From Chitinispirillales bacterium (GTDB taxonomy: Bacteria; Fibrobacterota; Chitinivibrionia; Chitinivibrionales; Chitinispirillaceae): a stretch of 49,180 nucleotides of DNA. The DNA lies in assembly GCA_031281485.1 (NCBI GenBank), contig JAITFI010000010.1, forward strand, positions 1-49,180, given 5' to 3'. The position numbers were made by a program, and so were the translations under genes. Below, piece after piece: positions 9,061 through 15,902 of this stretch (position 1 is its first letter; every line of letters starts with the position of its first letter). The notes under the pieces are model-generated. The model worked only from the letters and a program-made list of their open reading frames with translations, did no database searches and was not told where the DNA came from.

Positions 9061-9237
9061 ATGCTGTTCTTTTGGATACTGCTGTTCATAGCCGTCTTTT
9101 TAGGCACCATTGCCCTGATCTTCTACCTTACTCTCGCGTTAAACCAGATGGAGAAGGATGTGGGCGCAATGTATGATTCCATAAAGGTAGACTACGCGGT
9201 GCCGCCGGAAGCTGGAAAGAAGAAGAAGAAAAAATAA
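9061..9237 (+). CDS. Small membrane protein, upstream partner of hisC
   Basis: This 58-residue protein has one transmembrane helix (FFWILLFIAVFLGTIALIFYLTLAL) and ends in a lysine run. It has no recognised family. Its TAA overlaps the ATG of hisC by one base (TAATG), so the two are translationally coupled. The frame stays open to an ATG at 8950, but the extra residues are the translation of the hairpin repeat at 8971-9030, so the internal ATG at 9061 is preferred. AAGG lies about 10 bases upstream of it, a weak site. Confidence 0.55.
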   Translation: MLFFWILLFIAVFLGTIALIFYLTLALNQMEKDVGAMYDSIKVDYAVPPEAGKKKKKK

Positions 9238-10331
9238 TGGGAACGACCGTAAAAACATCCGCCGATCAAGCGCTGGCGTTGATCAACGACAGCGTCCGAA
9301 CCCTGAAGGCCTACCACCTGACGCCCGAAACGCGCAACGTCAAGCTCAATCAGAACGAGAACCCGTGCGACTGGGATAGGGGCATAAAAGAGCGGGCCGC
9401 GGCCTTTTTTGCCGAACGCCCGTGGAACCGCTACCCCGATTTCGTCCCCGACGCCCTCAAAGCGCGCCTCGCCGCCCACGTCGGCACGACGCCCGACGGC
9501 GTCATTGTCGGCAACGGGTCAAACGAAATGCTGCTGGTGCTGATGCTCTCCTTCGCCGCCAAGGCCAAGAGCGCGATCGTCTGCTCCCCCACCTTCTCCG
9601 TCTACAGATTACTGAGCAACGGAATGGGCATACGCCCCGTAGACGTAAGCCTGACAAACGACTTGCGGTACGACGTCCCCGCCATCAAAAAAGCCGCCGC
9701 CGGCAACCCCGGAGCAATGCTCATAATCTGCTCGCCCAACAACCCGACCGGCAACGCCGTCAGCGAGGCCGACCTGCGGGACATCCTAAGCGTCCACACC
9801 GGCGTATGCGTCTTAGACCAAGCCTACGTGGAGTTCGGCGGCTTCAACGCCACAGGCCTTATAGACGAGTACAAAAACCTGATCATAGCCCGCACCTTCT
9901 CCAAAGCGATGGCCGCCGCCGGAATGCGCCTCGGCTACATGATCGGCGACCCCGAAGTCATAACCGAAATCAACAAGATCAAACTCCCGTACAACATAAA
10001 TTTCTTCACCGAACACGCCGCGTCAACCATACTTGATAACGCGGCTATGGCTCAAAAGTCCGTGGACATGATTATCAAAGAGAGAGATCTCTTGTACGAT
10101 TACTTGAAGACGCTCCAGTTTGATAACGTCTATCCGAGCACGGCTAATTTTATATTGATAAGGACGAAACATAAGCAAAAACTATTTCAACATCTTAAAG
10201 ATAGCGACATACTAGTCAGAGACGTATCGTCATACCCAATGCTGGAAAATTGCCTGAGATTCAGCATAGGTACGCCGGATGAGAATAAGCTTTTGCAAAA
10301 ATCACTGAAATTATTCTTTGATCGAGTATAA
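9237..10331 (+). CDS. hisC: Histidinol-phosphate aminotransferase
   Basis: This PLP-dependent enzyme converts imidazole acetol phosphate to histidinol phosphate in histidine synthesis. The protein shows the fold-type I aminotransferase pattern: LNQNENP near residue 38, CSPNNPTG at 165-172, and the Schiff-base lysine K223 in ARTFSKAMAAAGMRLGY. The length of 364 residues is normal. It follows the small membrane gene with a one-base overlap. hisB follows after 151 bases of A/T-rich repeat DNA, so the two histidine genes may not share a transcript. The last ~100 codons are A/T-richer than the rest. Confidence 0.92.
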   Translation: MGTTVKTSADQALALINDSVRTLKAYHLTPETRNVKLNQNENPCDWDRGIKERAAAFFAERPWNRYPDFVPDALKARLAAHVGTTPDGVIVGNGSNEMLLVLMLSFAAKAKSAIVCSPTFSVYRLLSNGMGIRPVDVSLTNDLRYDVPAIKKAAAGNPGAMLIICSPNNPTGNAVSEADLRDILSVHTGVCVLDQAYVEFGGFNATGLIDEYKNLIIARTFSKAMAAAGMRLGYMIGDPEVITEINKIKLPYNINFFTEHAASTILDNAAMAQKSVDMIIKERDLLYDYLKTLQFDNVYPSTANFILIRTKHKQKLFQHLKDSDILVRDVSSYPMLENCLRFSIGTPDENKLLQKSLKLFFDRV

Positions 10332-10426
10332 ATGTTTTGACTTTTTACCGGCATCCGTACCAAGCGTCTAAAATGGCGGAACCACCTAACCACGCGGCAA
10401 GGATCTTCCACTTGGTGGGTTAATTT

Positions 10427-10472
10427 CCCCAAAAGATTTTAAAGATTTTGAATTTAAAGATTTTGATTTTAA
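10427..10472. repeat. A/T-rich AAAGATTTTGATTTTAA repeat tract
   Basis: Several overlapping copies of AAAGATTTTGA(A/T)TTTAA run up to the hisB ribosome site. The same word family flanks both palindromic elements, at about 265-322 and 26010-26075. It looks like a dispersed spacer repeat rather than a promoter, but it supplies the leader of hisB. Confidence 0.6.
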
Positions 10473-10482
10473 GGAGACAAAA

Positions 10483-11091
10483 ATGACGACAACGGCAACC
10501 CGCACCGCCGCAATCTCCCGCGCCACAAAGGAGACCGACATCCGCCTAACCCTAACCATCGACGGCGACGGCGCCTCCCAAATCCAAAGCGGGGACGGCT
10601 TCATGGACCACATGCTCACCCTCTTCGCCCGTCACGGACTCTTCTCCCTGACCGTAGACTGCAAAGGCGACACGCACGTAGACTTCCACCACAGCGCCGA
10701 AGACATAGGCATCTGCCTCGGCCAAGCCGTCAAACAAGCGCTCGGCGACTTCCGCGGCATACGCCGCTACGGCACCGCCCACGTCCCGATGGACGAGTCT
10801 CTGGCGCGCGTCTGCTTAGACATAGCCGGACGCCCGAACTTAGTCTACAACGTCCAATTAACCGATAGACGGATCAACACCTTCGAGTGCGACTTAGCCG
10901 AAGATTTCTTCAAAGCCTTCTGCGACCACAGCGGAGCCACCGTACACATAGACCTGATCCGCGGACGCAACAGCCACCACTCGCTCGAAGCCGTCTTCAA
11001 AGCCTTCGGCAGGGCTCTGTCGGAAGCCTGCGAGACAGACAGCCGGATAGGAGCGGCGGGAGCGGTGCCGAGCAGTAAAGGGGTTATATGA
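10483..11091 (+). CDS. hisB: Imidazoleglycerol-phosphate dehydratase
   Basis: This enzyme dehydrates imidazole glycerol phosphate to imidazole acetol phosphate, the step before HisC. The metal-binding motifs are DGFMDHMLTLFARH near residue 40, DFHHSAEDIGICLGQA near 68, and a C-terminal CDHSGATVH...GRNSHHSLEAVFKA segment. At 202 residues it is the monofunctional form, without the HisB phosphatase domain of enterobacteria. AAGGAG stands 6 bases before the ATG. A 7-bp hairpin CGGCAAT/ATTGCCG (11102-11125) follows the stop. Confidence 0.96.
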   Translation: MTTTATRTAAISRATKETDIRLTLTIDGDGASQIQSGDGFMDHMLTLFARHGLFSLTVDCKGDTHVDFHHSAEDIGICLGQAVKQALGDFRGIRRYGTAHVPMDESLARVCLDIAGRPNLVYNVQLTDRRINTFECDLAEDFFKAFCDHSGATVHIDLIRGRNSHHSLEAVFKAFGRALSEACETDSRIGAAGAVPSSKGVI

Positions 11092-11207
11092 GGCGGGATG
11101 TCGGCAATAAATATTTGCATTGCCGCGAACAATATACTATTTTAGTAAGGCTAGGTTAAAACCGGGCCAAGCGGCATATCTTACACACTATTAATAAAAG
11201 AGGGGCC

Positions 11208-11705
11208 ATGGGCATGGACGTCGTCGGCACAAAGAGTAAAAAGTTAAATAATACGGTGGATTCTTGGTTATTGCGCCCGCAGACTGAATTCGAAAAAGAA
11301 AAGTTCTTCTCTTCCGACGAGTTGATCGACGCTTACTTCAAGGGCAGGAGGGATCAAGTCGAGGAAAGTAAAAAGGTGCTCCTTAAAATATTCTCAGACA
11401 ACTTGAAACGGGCGCAGCAAACTTGTGAAGATTTTTTCGCCGCGCTTGAAAAAAACGGCGTCAAAGGCTTTTTTGTCTCCCTAAAGGCCGAATCTGTTAC
11501 AATCTTCGACGCGATCTTCGTCGTTCCCACGCAGAAGTTCCTGACGCACGATTTTGACGCTGTCTACAAAATGGCACGTGAGAAGAAAAAAGAGCTAGTG
11601 ACCACAACCTTTAATATATCATTTTCATTCATGCCGCTCACAGACTCCCTTGATGAAGAGCAGATGCTGATGGACGGCTACATTCTAAAATATGGCAAAG
11701 TATAA
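11208..11705 (+). CDS. Unrecognised protein paired with a HEPN-like gene
   Basis: This 165-residue soluble protein has no family I can name with confidence. The N-terminal half is helical and charged. The C-terminal half has beta-like segments (SVTIFDAIFVVP, TTFNISFSFMPL) and ends LMDGYILKYGKV. The layout, a small alpha/beta protein directly before a HEPN-like protein with overlapping ends, resembles antitoxin/toxin pairs such as MNT/HEPN, but the nucleotidyltransferase GS...D motif is not present. GAGGGG lies just before the ATG; a second ATG two codons in is also possible. A TTTG at 11114-11117 and TATTTTAG at 11138 form a plausible promoter. Confidence 0.6.
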   Translation: MGMDVVGTKSKKLNNTVDSWLLRPQTEFEKEKFFSSDELIDAYFKGRRDQVEESKKVLLKIFSDNLKRAQQTCEDFFAALEKNGVKGFFVSLKAESVTIFDAIFVVPTQKFLTHDFDAVYKMAREKKKELVTTTFNISFSFMPLTDSLDEEQMLMDGYILKYGKV

Positions 11706-12090
11706 TAGCATCGACCACGCGCTTCATAACGAAAAGGTATGCAAGTACCTCAACAAAAAGCCGGAAAACGCCGACTGGGTGATCACTACGGCTTTTTACG
11801 CGGCGCTTCACTTTGTCAGAAGCAAAATCTTCCCGTTCACCGCGACTGTAGACGGAAAAGATATCACAATCGCCGATTTTAACTCATACTGCCTGAAAAA
11901 ACAGATCAGTAGCGGCAAACATCGCGCTCTTTTTGAGCTTGTGGAAGAAAAGATGCCGCAACTAGCCGATAAGTTCAACCACCTAAAAGATATATCTTGG
12001 ACGGCAAGGTACAACCGCTACGAGTATACGCGGGAAGTCTCCAATTTCGCTTTAGAAGAGCTTGATGCCATCAAATCGCAGTGTTTGTGA
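11692..12090 (+). CDS. HEPN-like small protein (possible toxin or RNA-binding partner)
   Basis: This 132-residue all-helical protein has a first helix pair (DWVITTAFYAALHFVRSKIF) like the A/VxxxFYAALHY helix of small HEPN-domain proteins. A later LKDISWTARYNRYEY segment sits where such proteins carry the end of the fold. A clear catalytic R-x4-6-H pair is not visible; the closest candidates are R/Y-rich (ARYNRYEY), so RNase activity is uncertain. It overlaps the preceding gene by 14 bases, so the two are coupled. The pair is isolated between hisB and a secreted-protein gene, and looks like an acquired two-gene module. Confidence 0.55.
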   Translation: MAKYNSIDHALHNEKVCKYLNKKPENADWVITTAFYAALHFVRSKIFPFTATVDGKDITIADFNSYCLKKQISSGKHRALFELVEEKMPQLADKFNHLKDISWTARYNRYEYTREVSNFALEELDAIKSQCL

Positions 12091-12118
12091 ACGGTATGGA
12101 TGGACGTGGAATAAAGGA

Positions 12119-12141
12119 TGTCTGAACTAGGATTTGTAGGA
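12119..12141. repeat. Dispersed TGTCTGAACTAGGATT word
   Basis: The stretch TGTCTGAACTAGGATT followed by TGTAGGAT matches positions 124-146 inside palindromic element copy 1, with one difference. It is a fragment of the same dispersed repeat family, here in the leader of the next gene. Confidence 0.55.
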
Positions 12142-12169
12142 TCTTTTAGATTCTTTGACGGAGAATCTT

Positions 12170-12661
12170 ATGATGTTCTTCAATAGGCAGAGACGGACGC
12201 TGTTGCTTGCGGCGACGCTGATTGCGGCGGTCGCATGGGCGGCGCCTACGCAATCGGGAACGTTTATAGATATCAGAGGGAAGATGTCCGCGCCGTCAAA
12301 TCATCAGTCAAGTAAAGTAACTGATGCGCCCGAGGCAAAACAAGGCGTTAGGAAGGGACCGCCTACCGGCGGCAGAAGCCGCGAAAACATCGAGGGCATT
12401 GTATTGCAAAACGCGGCCTCCCTGCGCTACGTGTACAACCAACGCAAGCGCGATAAACCCGGGTTAACCGGTAAGGTCACGGTCGAGTTCGCCGTCAACG
12501 AATTCGGAAAGGTAATCTTCGCCAAAGCAGTTAAATCTACGACATCCGACGCCGAATTTGACGCGATGGTGATCTCATGCGTGAGAAGTTTTGATTTTGG
12601 GAAGATAGACTGCCCGGGCGATGTGACGGAAGTTACTTATCCGTTTATCTTTTCGGAATAG
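12170..12661 (+). CDS. Secreted protein with AgmX/PglI (TonB-like) C-terminal domain
   Basis: A signal peptide (RRTLLLAATLIAAVAWAAP) is followed by a ~50-residue polar linker. The ~95-residue C-terminal domain starts GGRSRENIEGIVLQNAASLRYVYNQRKRDKPGLTGKV. That pattern matches the TonB-like AgmX/PglI C-terminal family, in which GKVTVEFAVNEFGKV forms the core strands. Such proteins act at the envelope, often with ExbB/ExbD-type motors; none is nearby. GGAG stands 6 bases before the ATG at 12170, so this start is preferred over an in-frame ATG at 12155. Confidence 0.8.
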   Translation: MMFFNRQRRTLLLAATLIAAVAWAAPTQSGTFIDIRGKMSAPSNHQSSKVTDAPEAKQGVRKGPPTGGRSRENIEGIVLQNAASLRYVYNQRKRDKPGLTGKVTVEFAVNEFGKVIFAKAVKSTTSDAEFDAMVISCVRSFDFGKIDCPGDVTEVTYPFIFSE

Positions 12662-12717
12662 TTCAATTAATCCAAACCCCCCTCAATCACAGGGATTTCA
12701 CTTTTTTCCACAAAAAT

Positions 12718-12751
12718 CTTGACTTCCCCCCCCGACCGCATATTATATTGA
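12718..12751 (+). promoter_or_regulatory. Putative promoter (CTTG-N22-TATATTGA)
   Basis: CTTG at 12718-12721 and TATATTGA at 12744-12751 are 22 bases apart. A sigma-70 reading, TTGACT-N16-TATTAT, overlaps it. It would drive the short reading frame at 12800. Confidence 0.45.
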
Positions 12752-12799
12752 TACCTTATCGGACCGAACCGACCGGACTTCAACCATTAGGAGGGACTC

Positions 12800-12931
12800 A
12801 TGACCATCGCCGACACGACATCTCCGACCGACACGACCGCTCAGGCGGCGATCGCGACCGACAGCGCCGACGCGCTAAATCCCTTATCCCCCCCCCCCAA
12901 CAACGGCGTCAAACCGCCTACAAAAATCTAA
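12800..12931 (+). CDS. Short frame with C11 tract (possible phase-variable or broken gene start)
   Basis: AGGAGG stands a few bases before ATG at 12800, so initiation here is likely. As written the frame encodes 43 residues (MTIADTTSPTDTTAQAAI...) and stops at 12931. It runs through a homopolymer of 11 C (12888-12898). One C more would continue the frame to about 13230. One C fewer would continue it through the 14-residue repeats to 13244, ending just before the DUF6261-like start. This is either a slippage-controlled gene, a decayed gene, or an error in a homopolymer. Confidence 0.45.
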   Translation: MTIADTTSPTDTTAQAAIATDSADALNPLSPPPNNGVKPPTKI

Positions 12932-12989
12932 AAAACAAGCCCCTCGCGCGCGAGAGAGAGCCTATCCATCTATACGAATCAACACGCCA

Positions 12990-13185
12990 TTGCACGGCGA
13001 AACCTTGTACGGAGTCCGTTTTGACCCTTCGCCGTCCGGCGAAACCCCGTTTGGAGTCCGTTTTGACCCTTCGCCGCACGGCGAAACCCTGTTCGGAGAC
13101 CGTTTTGACCCTTCGCCGTCCGGCGAAACCCTGTTCGGAGCCCGTTTTGACCTTTCGCCGTCCGGCGAAACCGATTACAGCGTCG
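12990..13185. repeat. 42-bp tandem repeats with internal palindromes
   Basis: About four and a half copies of a 42-bp unit are present, each with a dyad TTCGCCG-TC-CGGCGAA (CA in place of TC in one). One frame (12990-13244, open, TTG start) reads as a 14-residue repeat of SGETLFGxRFDPSP type; a second frame is also open. Both DNA and peptide repeats are near perfect, so the array is recent or under gene conversion. Confidence 0.75.
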
Positions 13186-13245
13186 AATTTAACGCGCCGC
13201 GCGTCCGCGCCGCCTGTTTTTATACCTTAAAAAGGGGAGTTTAAC

Positions 13246-13602
13246 ATGATTTCAGCGGAAAACTACGCCGCCGACGCTACGCTCGTAGGGCTTACGCCGT
13301 ATGTCGCCAAACTGGAACAGCGCAACAACACCTTCAAATCCCTGCTCAACACCCGCGACGAAGAAACCGCCGCCGCGACGGGGTCGGCGCACATCGCCGT
13401 AAAGGACGCGCGGGCCGGCATAGACAGAATCTACGCGAGAACCAGAAACCGCGTCAACTCATACGTGGACGAAGACGCGCCGAATCCCGCGCTCGACGCA
13501 TTTGTCGCGCAACTTAACGTAATAACCAAAAGGTTCAACACGCTCGCGGCGCACCATCATAAGAAAGGCGGGAACAAGGAGGGGGGCGGGGAGACGGAGT
13601 GA
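13246..13602 (+). CDS. DUF6261-like protein, C-terminal half
   Basis: This 118-residue helical protein has TRDEETAAATGSAHIAVKDARAGIDRIYARTRNRVNSYV followed by LDAFVAQLNVITKRFNTLAAHH. That resembles the C-terminal half of DUF6261, a family of roughly twice this length whose function is unknown. It may be a stand-alone short form, or the surviving end of a gene whose front is the 12800-13244 segment. GGGGAG stands 6 bases before the ATG and overlaps the end of the repeat frame. The tail is glycine/glutamate-rich. Confidence 0.6.
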   Translation: MISAENYAADATLVGLTPYVAKLEQRNNTFKSLLNTRDEETAAATGSAHIAVKDARAGIDRIYARTRNRVNSYVDEDAPNPALDAFVAQLNVITKRFNTLAAHHHKKGGNKEGGGETE

Positions 13603-13674
13603 GTGTAGTTGGAGTTGGATTTCATGATTATCACTTTACTTTAATTCTATAACATTCTTAAAGGAGCATGGCGT

Positions 13675-14184
13675 ATGAAAAGCATTGTTCGGATGGTGAT
13701 TTTGTCGGCGGTCTTTGTGGTTGGTAGTAACGGAGCGGAGCCGTTTGAGACTGTGAATATCGGTGATCAGGTTTGGATGGCAGAAAATTTAAACGTGAGG
13801 GTTGCAAACGCTCCGTCTTGGTGTTATTATAATAGTGAAAAAAGTTGTGAAAGTTGTGGACGCTTGTATACTTGGGCTGCCGCTCTGTCGGCTTGCCCAA
13901 GCGGATGGCACTTGCCTAACCGCCAAGAATGGGAGAAAGTGAGTAAGTACGGTGGTTTTTCATATAAGACATGTGGCTATCGAGCTGTCGATTGGTACGG
14001 TGTTGATCAAGGATTCAGTTATAGGGGCAATACTGGTGCTTGGTGGTCTTCTGAGGAAAATAAGAAAGCTTGGGATGGAGATGAAGCCTATCACTGGCAA
14101 GTGAGTACAACAGGAACAGGCAAATTGGGTGAATTTCCCGCTCCCAAGGGCTTCGGGGCCTCTGTTCGTTGCGTCAAAGATTGA
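13675..14184 (+). CDS. FISUMP-domain secreted protein, tandem copy 1
   Basis: A short signal peptide (MKSIVRMVILSAVFVVGSNGA) is followed directly by a Fibrobacter succinogenes major paralogous domain: VNIGDQVWMAENLNVRV, then SWCYYNSEKSC, CGRLYTWAAALSACPSGWHLPNRQEW, AWWSSEE and ASVRCVKD at the end. This C-type-lectin-like, cysteine-rich domain is found on many surface proteins of Fibrobacter; its ligand is not known. Unlike the next two copies it lacks a lipobox cysteine. AAAGGAG lies upstream of the ATG. It is the first of three tandem same-strand paralogues. Confidence 0.88.
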   Translation: MKSIVRMVILSAVFVVGSNGAEPFETVNIGDQVWMAENLNVRVANAPSWCYYNSEKSCESCGRLYTWAAALSACPSGWHLPNRQEWEKVSKYGGFSYKTCGYRAVDWYGVDQGFSYRGNTGAWWSSEENKKAWDGDEAYHWQVSTTGTGKLGEFPAPKGFGASVRCVKD

Positions 14185-14205
14185 CCTTTCCCTTCCCCGT
14201 TTTCC

Positions 14206-14236
14206 GCGTACCCATTGGTTCTGTCGGTGGGTACGC
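14206..14236. terminator. Conserved hairpin after FISUMP copy 1
   Basis: GCGTACCCA and TGGGTACGC form a perfect 9-bp stem 22 bases after the stop codon. The same stem follows FISUMP copy 2. There is no long T-run, so it may be a bidirectional or Rho-assisted end or an RNA-stability element. Confidence 0.5.
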
Positions 14237-14361
14237 TGTTCCCTGTCCCGCGTCCCAGTTGGTCGGTATGTGGTCGGCGGAGGTGTAGTCGGTGGGTTGA
14301 TTTTTTCTTTGACTTTAAACTATACTTTAACTTTTTATTTTTTGTGAAAGGGGAGTACCGT

Positions 14362-14982
14362 ATGAAAACCATTAATTTTACCTTTACGAAGTTGGGACGG
14401 GCGTTGTTGTTGTCGGCTGTTATGGCGGTCTGTTTGGTGGGTTGCGGTGGCAGTAGCTCTAGTTCGCTTAACGACAGCAGGGACGGCCAGAAATACAGAA
14501 CAGTAAAGATTGGCAATCAGGTTTGGATGGCTGAGAATCTTCGTTTCAAGATTGGTGATAGTTGGTGTTACGAAAATAGCGAGGATAATTGCAAAAAATA
14601 CGGTAGGTTGTACGATTGGAATATGGCTAAGATAGCCTGTCCGAAAGGCTGGCACCTGCCGTCAGATGATGAATGGGAGGAATTGATTACCGTGGTAGGT
14701 TCTTCGGAAGCAGGTAAAAAGTTGAAATCAAAAAACGGTTGGAACGGAAATGCTGAAGGTACTAATGTTTTCGGTTTTTCGTCCCTGCCTGGCGGCTACC
14801 GTACCTCCAAAGGCGCTTTCGACAAAATTGGCTTCGGCGGACTATGGTGGACGGCTAGTGATGATGATAGTTACTACAGCTACGGCATCGAGTGCCGGAT
14901 TATGGAAAGCAACTACAACGGCGTGAAGAGTTTAAAGTTCAACGAAAGTAGCGGTGCCTCAGTGCGTTGCGTAGCCGATTGA
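14362..14982 (+). CDS. FISUMP-domain lipoprotein, tandem copy 2
   Basis: The 206-residue product has a lipoprotein signal ending VCLVGCGGSSSSS, so it should be lipid-anchored through that cysteine with a serine linker. The FISUMP domain follows: YRTVKIGNQVWMAENLRFK, SWCYENSEDNC, YGRLYDWNMAKIACPKGWHLPSDDEW, FSSLPGGYR, WWTA and ASVRCVAD. It is closer to the family consensus than copy 1. AGGGGAG lies 6 bases before the ATG at 14362; the frame is open further upstream but has no other ribosome site. GTTG (14296) and TATACTTT (14321) with 21 bases between them form a plausible promoter. Confidence 0.92.
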   Translation: MKTINFTFTKLGRALLLSAVMAVCLVGCGGSSSSSLNDSRDGQKYRTVKIGNQVWMAENLRFKIGDSWCYENSEDNCKKYGRLYDWNMAKIACPKGWHLPSDDEWEELITVVGSSEAGKKLKSKNGWNGNAEGTNVFGFSSLPGGYRTSKGAFDKIGFGGLWWTASDDDSYYSYGIECRIMESNYNGVKSLKFNESSGASVRCVAD

Positions 14983-15002
14983 CATTTCCCTCTCCCGTTT
15001 TC

Positions 15003-15031
15003 AGCGTACCCATCATGTCGGTGGGTACGCT
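15003..15031. terminator. Conserved hairpin after FISUMP copy 2
   Basis: AGCGTACCCA and TGGGTACGCT form a perfect 10-bp stem 20 bases after the stop. The stem is the same as at 14206-14236, with a different loop, which shows duplication of the gene together with its 3' end. Confidence 0.55.
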
Positions 15032-15088
15032 GCCCTCCATCCCCCGCCCGTCGCGTCATCGTCTCGTCCCCCGTCCCCCGAAAATTAA

Positions 15089-15121
15089 TTTGGCTTCGGT
15101 CGTCCCCGAATATTATATAAA
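15089..15121 (+). promoter_or_regulatory. Promoter of truncated FISUMP copy 3 (TTTG-N21-TATATAAA)
   Basis: TTTG at 15089-15092 and TATATAAA at 15114-15121 have the 21-base spacing seen elsewhere in this window. The start codon follows at 15155 with AAAGGAG before it. Confidence 0.55.
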
Positions 15122-15154
15122 GACAACAGTTTAACACTAATCAAAGGAGTTTTT

Positions 15155-15337
15155 ATGTCTACGAAGTTCTTTACTCCGCGCGTTCGTCCGCTGTTTGTCG
15201 CGTCGTTGTTGTCGGTTGTTGCGTTTAGTTTGTTTGGTTGCGGCGGCGGCAAAGACGCGTCGTCGTCGAGCGTCCCCGCGCCCACCCCCGATCCGCCCGT
15301 TAAATGGTATTGCCTCCTCCGTTGGTCACAGTTGTAG
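15155..15337 (+). pseudogene. Truncated FISUMP lipoprotein, tandem copy 3
   Basis: A good ribosome site, a signal peptide and a lipobox (AFSLFGCGGGKDASSSS) are followed by a proline linker. The frame then runs into sequence belonging to the reverse-strand rpnS array and stops (PPVKWYCLLRWSQL). No FISUMP domain remains. The join falls exactly at the array's conserved boundary, CTCC-rich on this strand (15306-15320). So the body of this lipoprotein gene was replaced or displaced by growth or insertion of the rpn module. The signal peptide could still be expressed. Confidence 0.8.
15306..15320 (-). other. Orphan fourth rpnS ribosome-binding site
   Basis: GGAGGAGGCAATACC on the reverse strand is identical to the ribosome sites at 15521-15535, 15700-15714 and 15903-15917. 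The next codon is ATT rather than ATG, and the following bases belong to the truncated lipoprotein gene. This is the outer edge of the cassette array. Confidence 0.75.
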
Positions 15338-15520
15338 GATTTCATCGACGGTGAGTCCAGTGAACTCCGCGATTTCATTCAGATCCTTACCTTTCGCTTT
15401 CATGGCGTCCGCGATTTCCAGAGCCTTCTTGCGCTCGCCCTCGCTCTTACCTTTACGTTCTCCCACGAGTACGCCCTCGTTCCGTACGTCCTCAATCAAC
15501 AAATCAAATCCTGTTTTCAT
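15326..15520 (-). CDS. Stand-alone RpnS-like antitoxin, cassette 3 (divergent)
   Basis: This 64-residue helical protein ends GLTVDEILQL, the same tail as the Rpn protein, but its front (MKTGFDLLIEDVRNEGVLVGERKGKSEGE) differs from the other two cassettes. It is preceded by the identical ribosome site GGAGGAGGCAATACC immediately before its ATG. In E. coli the small C-terminal products RpnS bind and neutralise full-length RpnL. By analogy this is a free-standing extra antitoxin of different specificity. It lies 20 bases after the stop of cassette 2. Confidence 0.7.
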   Translation of the reverse strand: MKTGFDLLIEDVRNEGVLVGERKGKSEGERKKALEIADAMKAKGKDLNEIAEFTGLTVDEILQL

Positions 15521-15540
15521 GGTATTGCCTCCTCCGTTGG

Positions 15541-15699
15541 TCAGAGTTGGAGAATTTCGTCAATAGTGAGTCCGGTGGCGTCGGCAGTGTCTTCCACACT
15601 TGTACCTTTGGCTCTAAGTTTCCTCGCGATTTCCACGGCCTTTTTGTGTGTAGCCTCGTCAATCATTTCGTCTCTCCAAATTTCAACAGCGTGTTTCAT
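15541..15699 (-). CDS. Stand-alone RpnS-like antitoxin, cassette 2
   Basis: This 52-residue protein is nearly identical to the C-terminus of the adjacent full-length Rpn (MKHAVEIWRDEMID..., KLRAKGTSVED.ADATGLTIDEILQL), with a shorter middle (EATHKK in place of VATRDGRREGERN). It starts 20 bases after the rpn stop, with the ribosome site GGAGGAGGCAATACC directly before ATG. It is a recent tandem copy of the gene's own 3' end. If RpnS neutralises RpnL here, this copy raises antitoxin dosage. A longer in-frame start at 15723 would begin inside the spacer and is not preferred. Confidence 0.7.
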   Translation of the reverse strand: MKHAVEIWRDEMIDEATHKKAVEIARKLRAKGTSVEDTADATGLTIDEILQL

Positions 15700-15719
15700 G
15701 GTATTGCCTCCTCCGTTGG

Positions 15720-15902
15720 TCACAGTTGGAGAATTTCGTCGATAGTGAGTCCGGTGGCGTCGGCAATGTCTTCCACACTTGTACCTTTGGCTCTAAGTTT
15801 CCTCGCGATTTCGAATGCCTTATTTCTTTCTCCCTCACGTCTACCATCGCGTGTTGCCACGTCAATCATCTCGTCTCTCCATATTTCAACAGCGTGTTTC
15901 AT
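15720..15902 (-). CDS. Internal RpnS antitoxin (gene within rpn)
   Basis: Inside the rpn frame, codons for KGGGNT double as a strong ribosome site, GGAGGAGGCAATACC (15903-15917), directly before an in-frame ATG at 15902. Translation from it would give the last 60 residues of Rpn as a separate protein. Published work on E. coli Rpn proteins shows that such internal RpnS products block the toxic nuclease. The site is identical to those of the two downstream stand-alone cassettes, which strengthens the case that this internal start is used. Confidence 0.7.
   Translation of the reverse strand: MKHAVEIWRDEMIDVATRDGRREGERNKAFEIARKLRAKGTSVEDIADATGLTIDEILQL

Noticed and set aside
8950-9237. 95-residue version of the small membrane protein
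   Set aside because: The extra N-terminal residues are a translation of the hairpin repeat, so the shorter start at 9061 is preferred.
12990-13185. Possible CRISPR array in the 42-bp repeats
   Set aside because: Units are head-to-tail without spacers and have an open translated frame.
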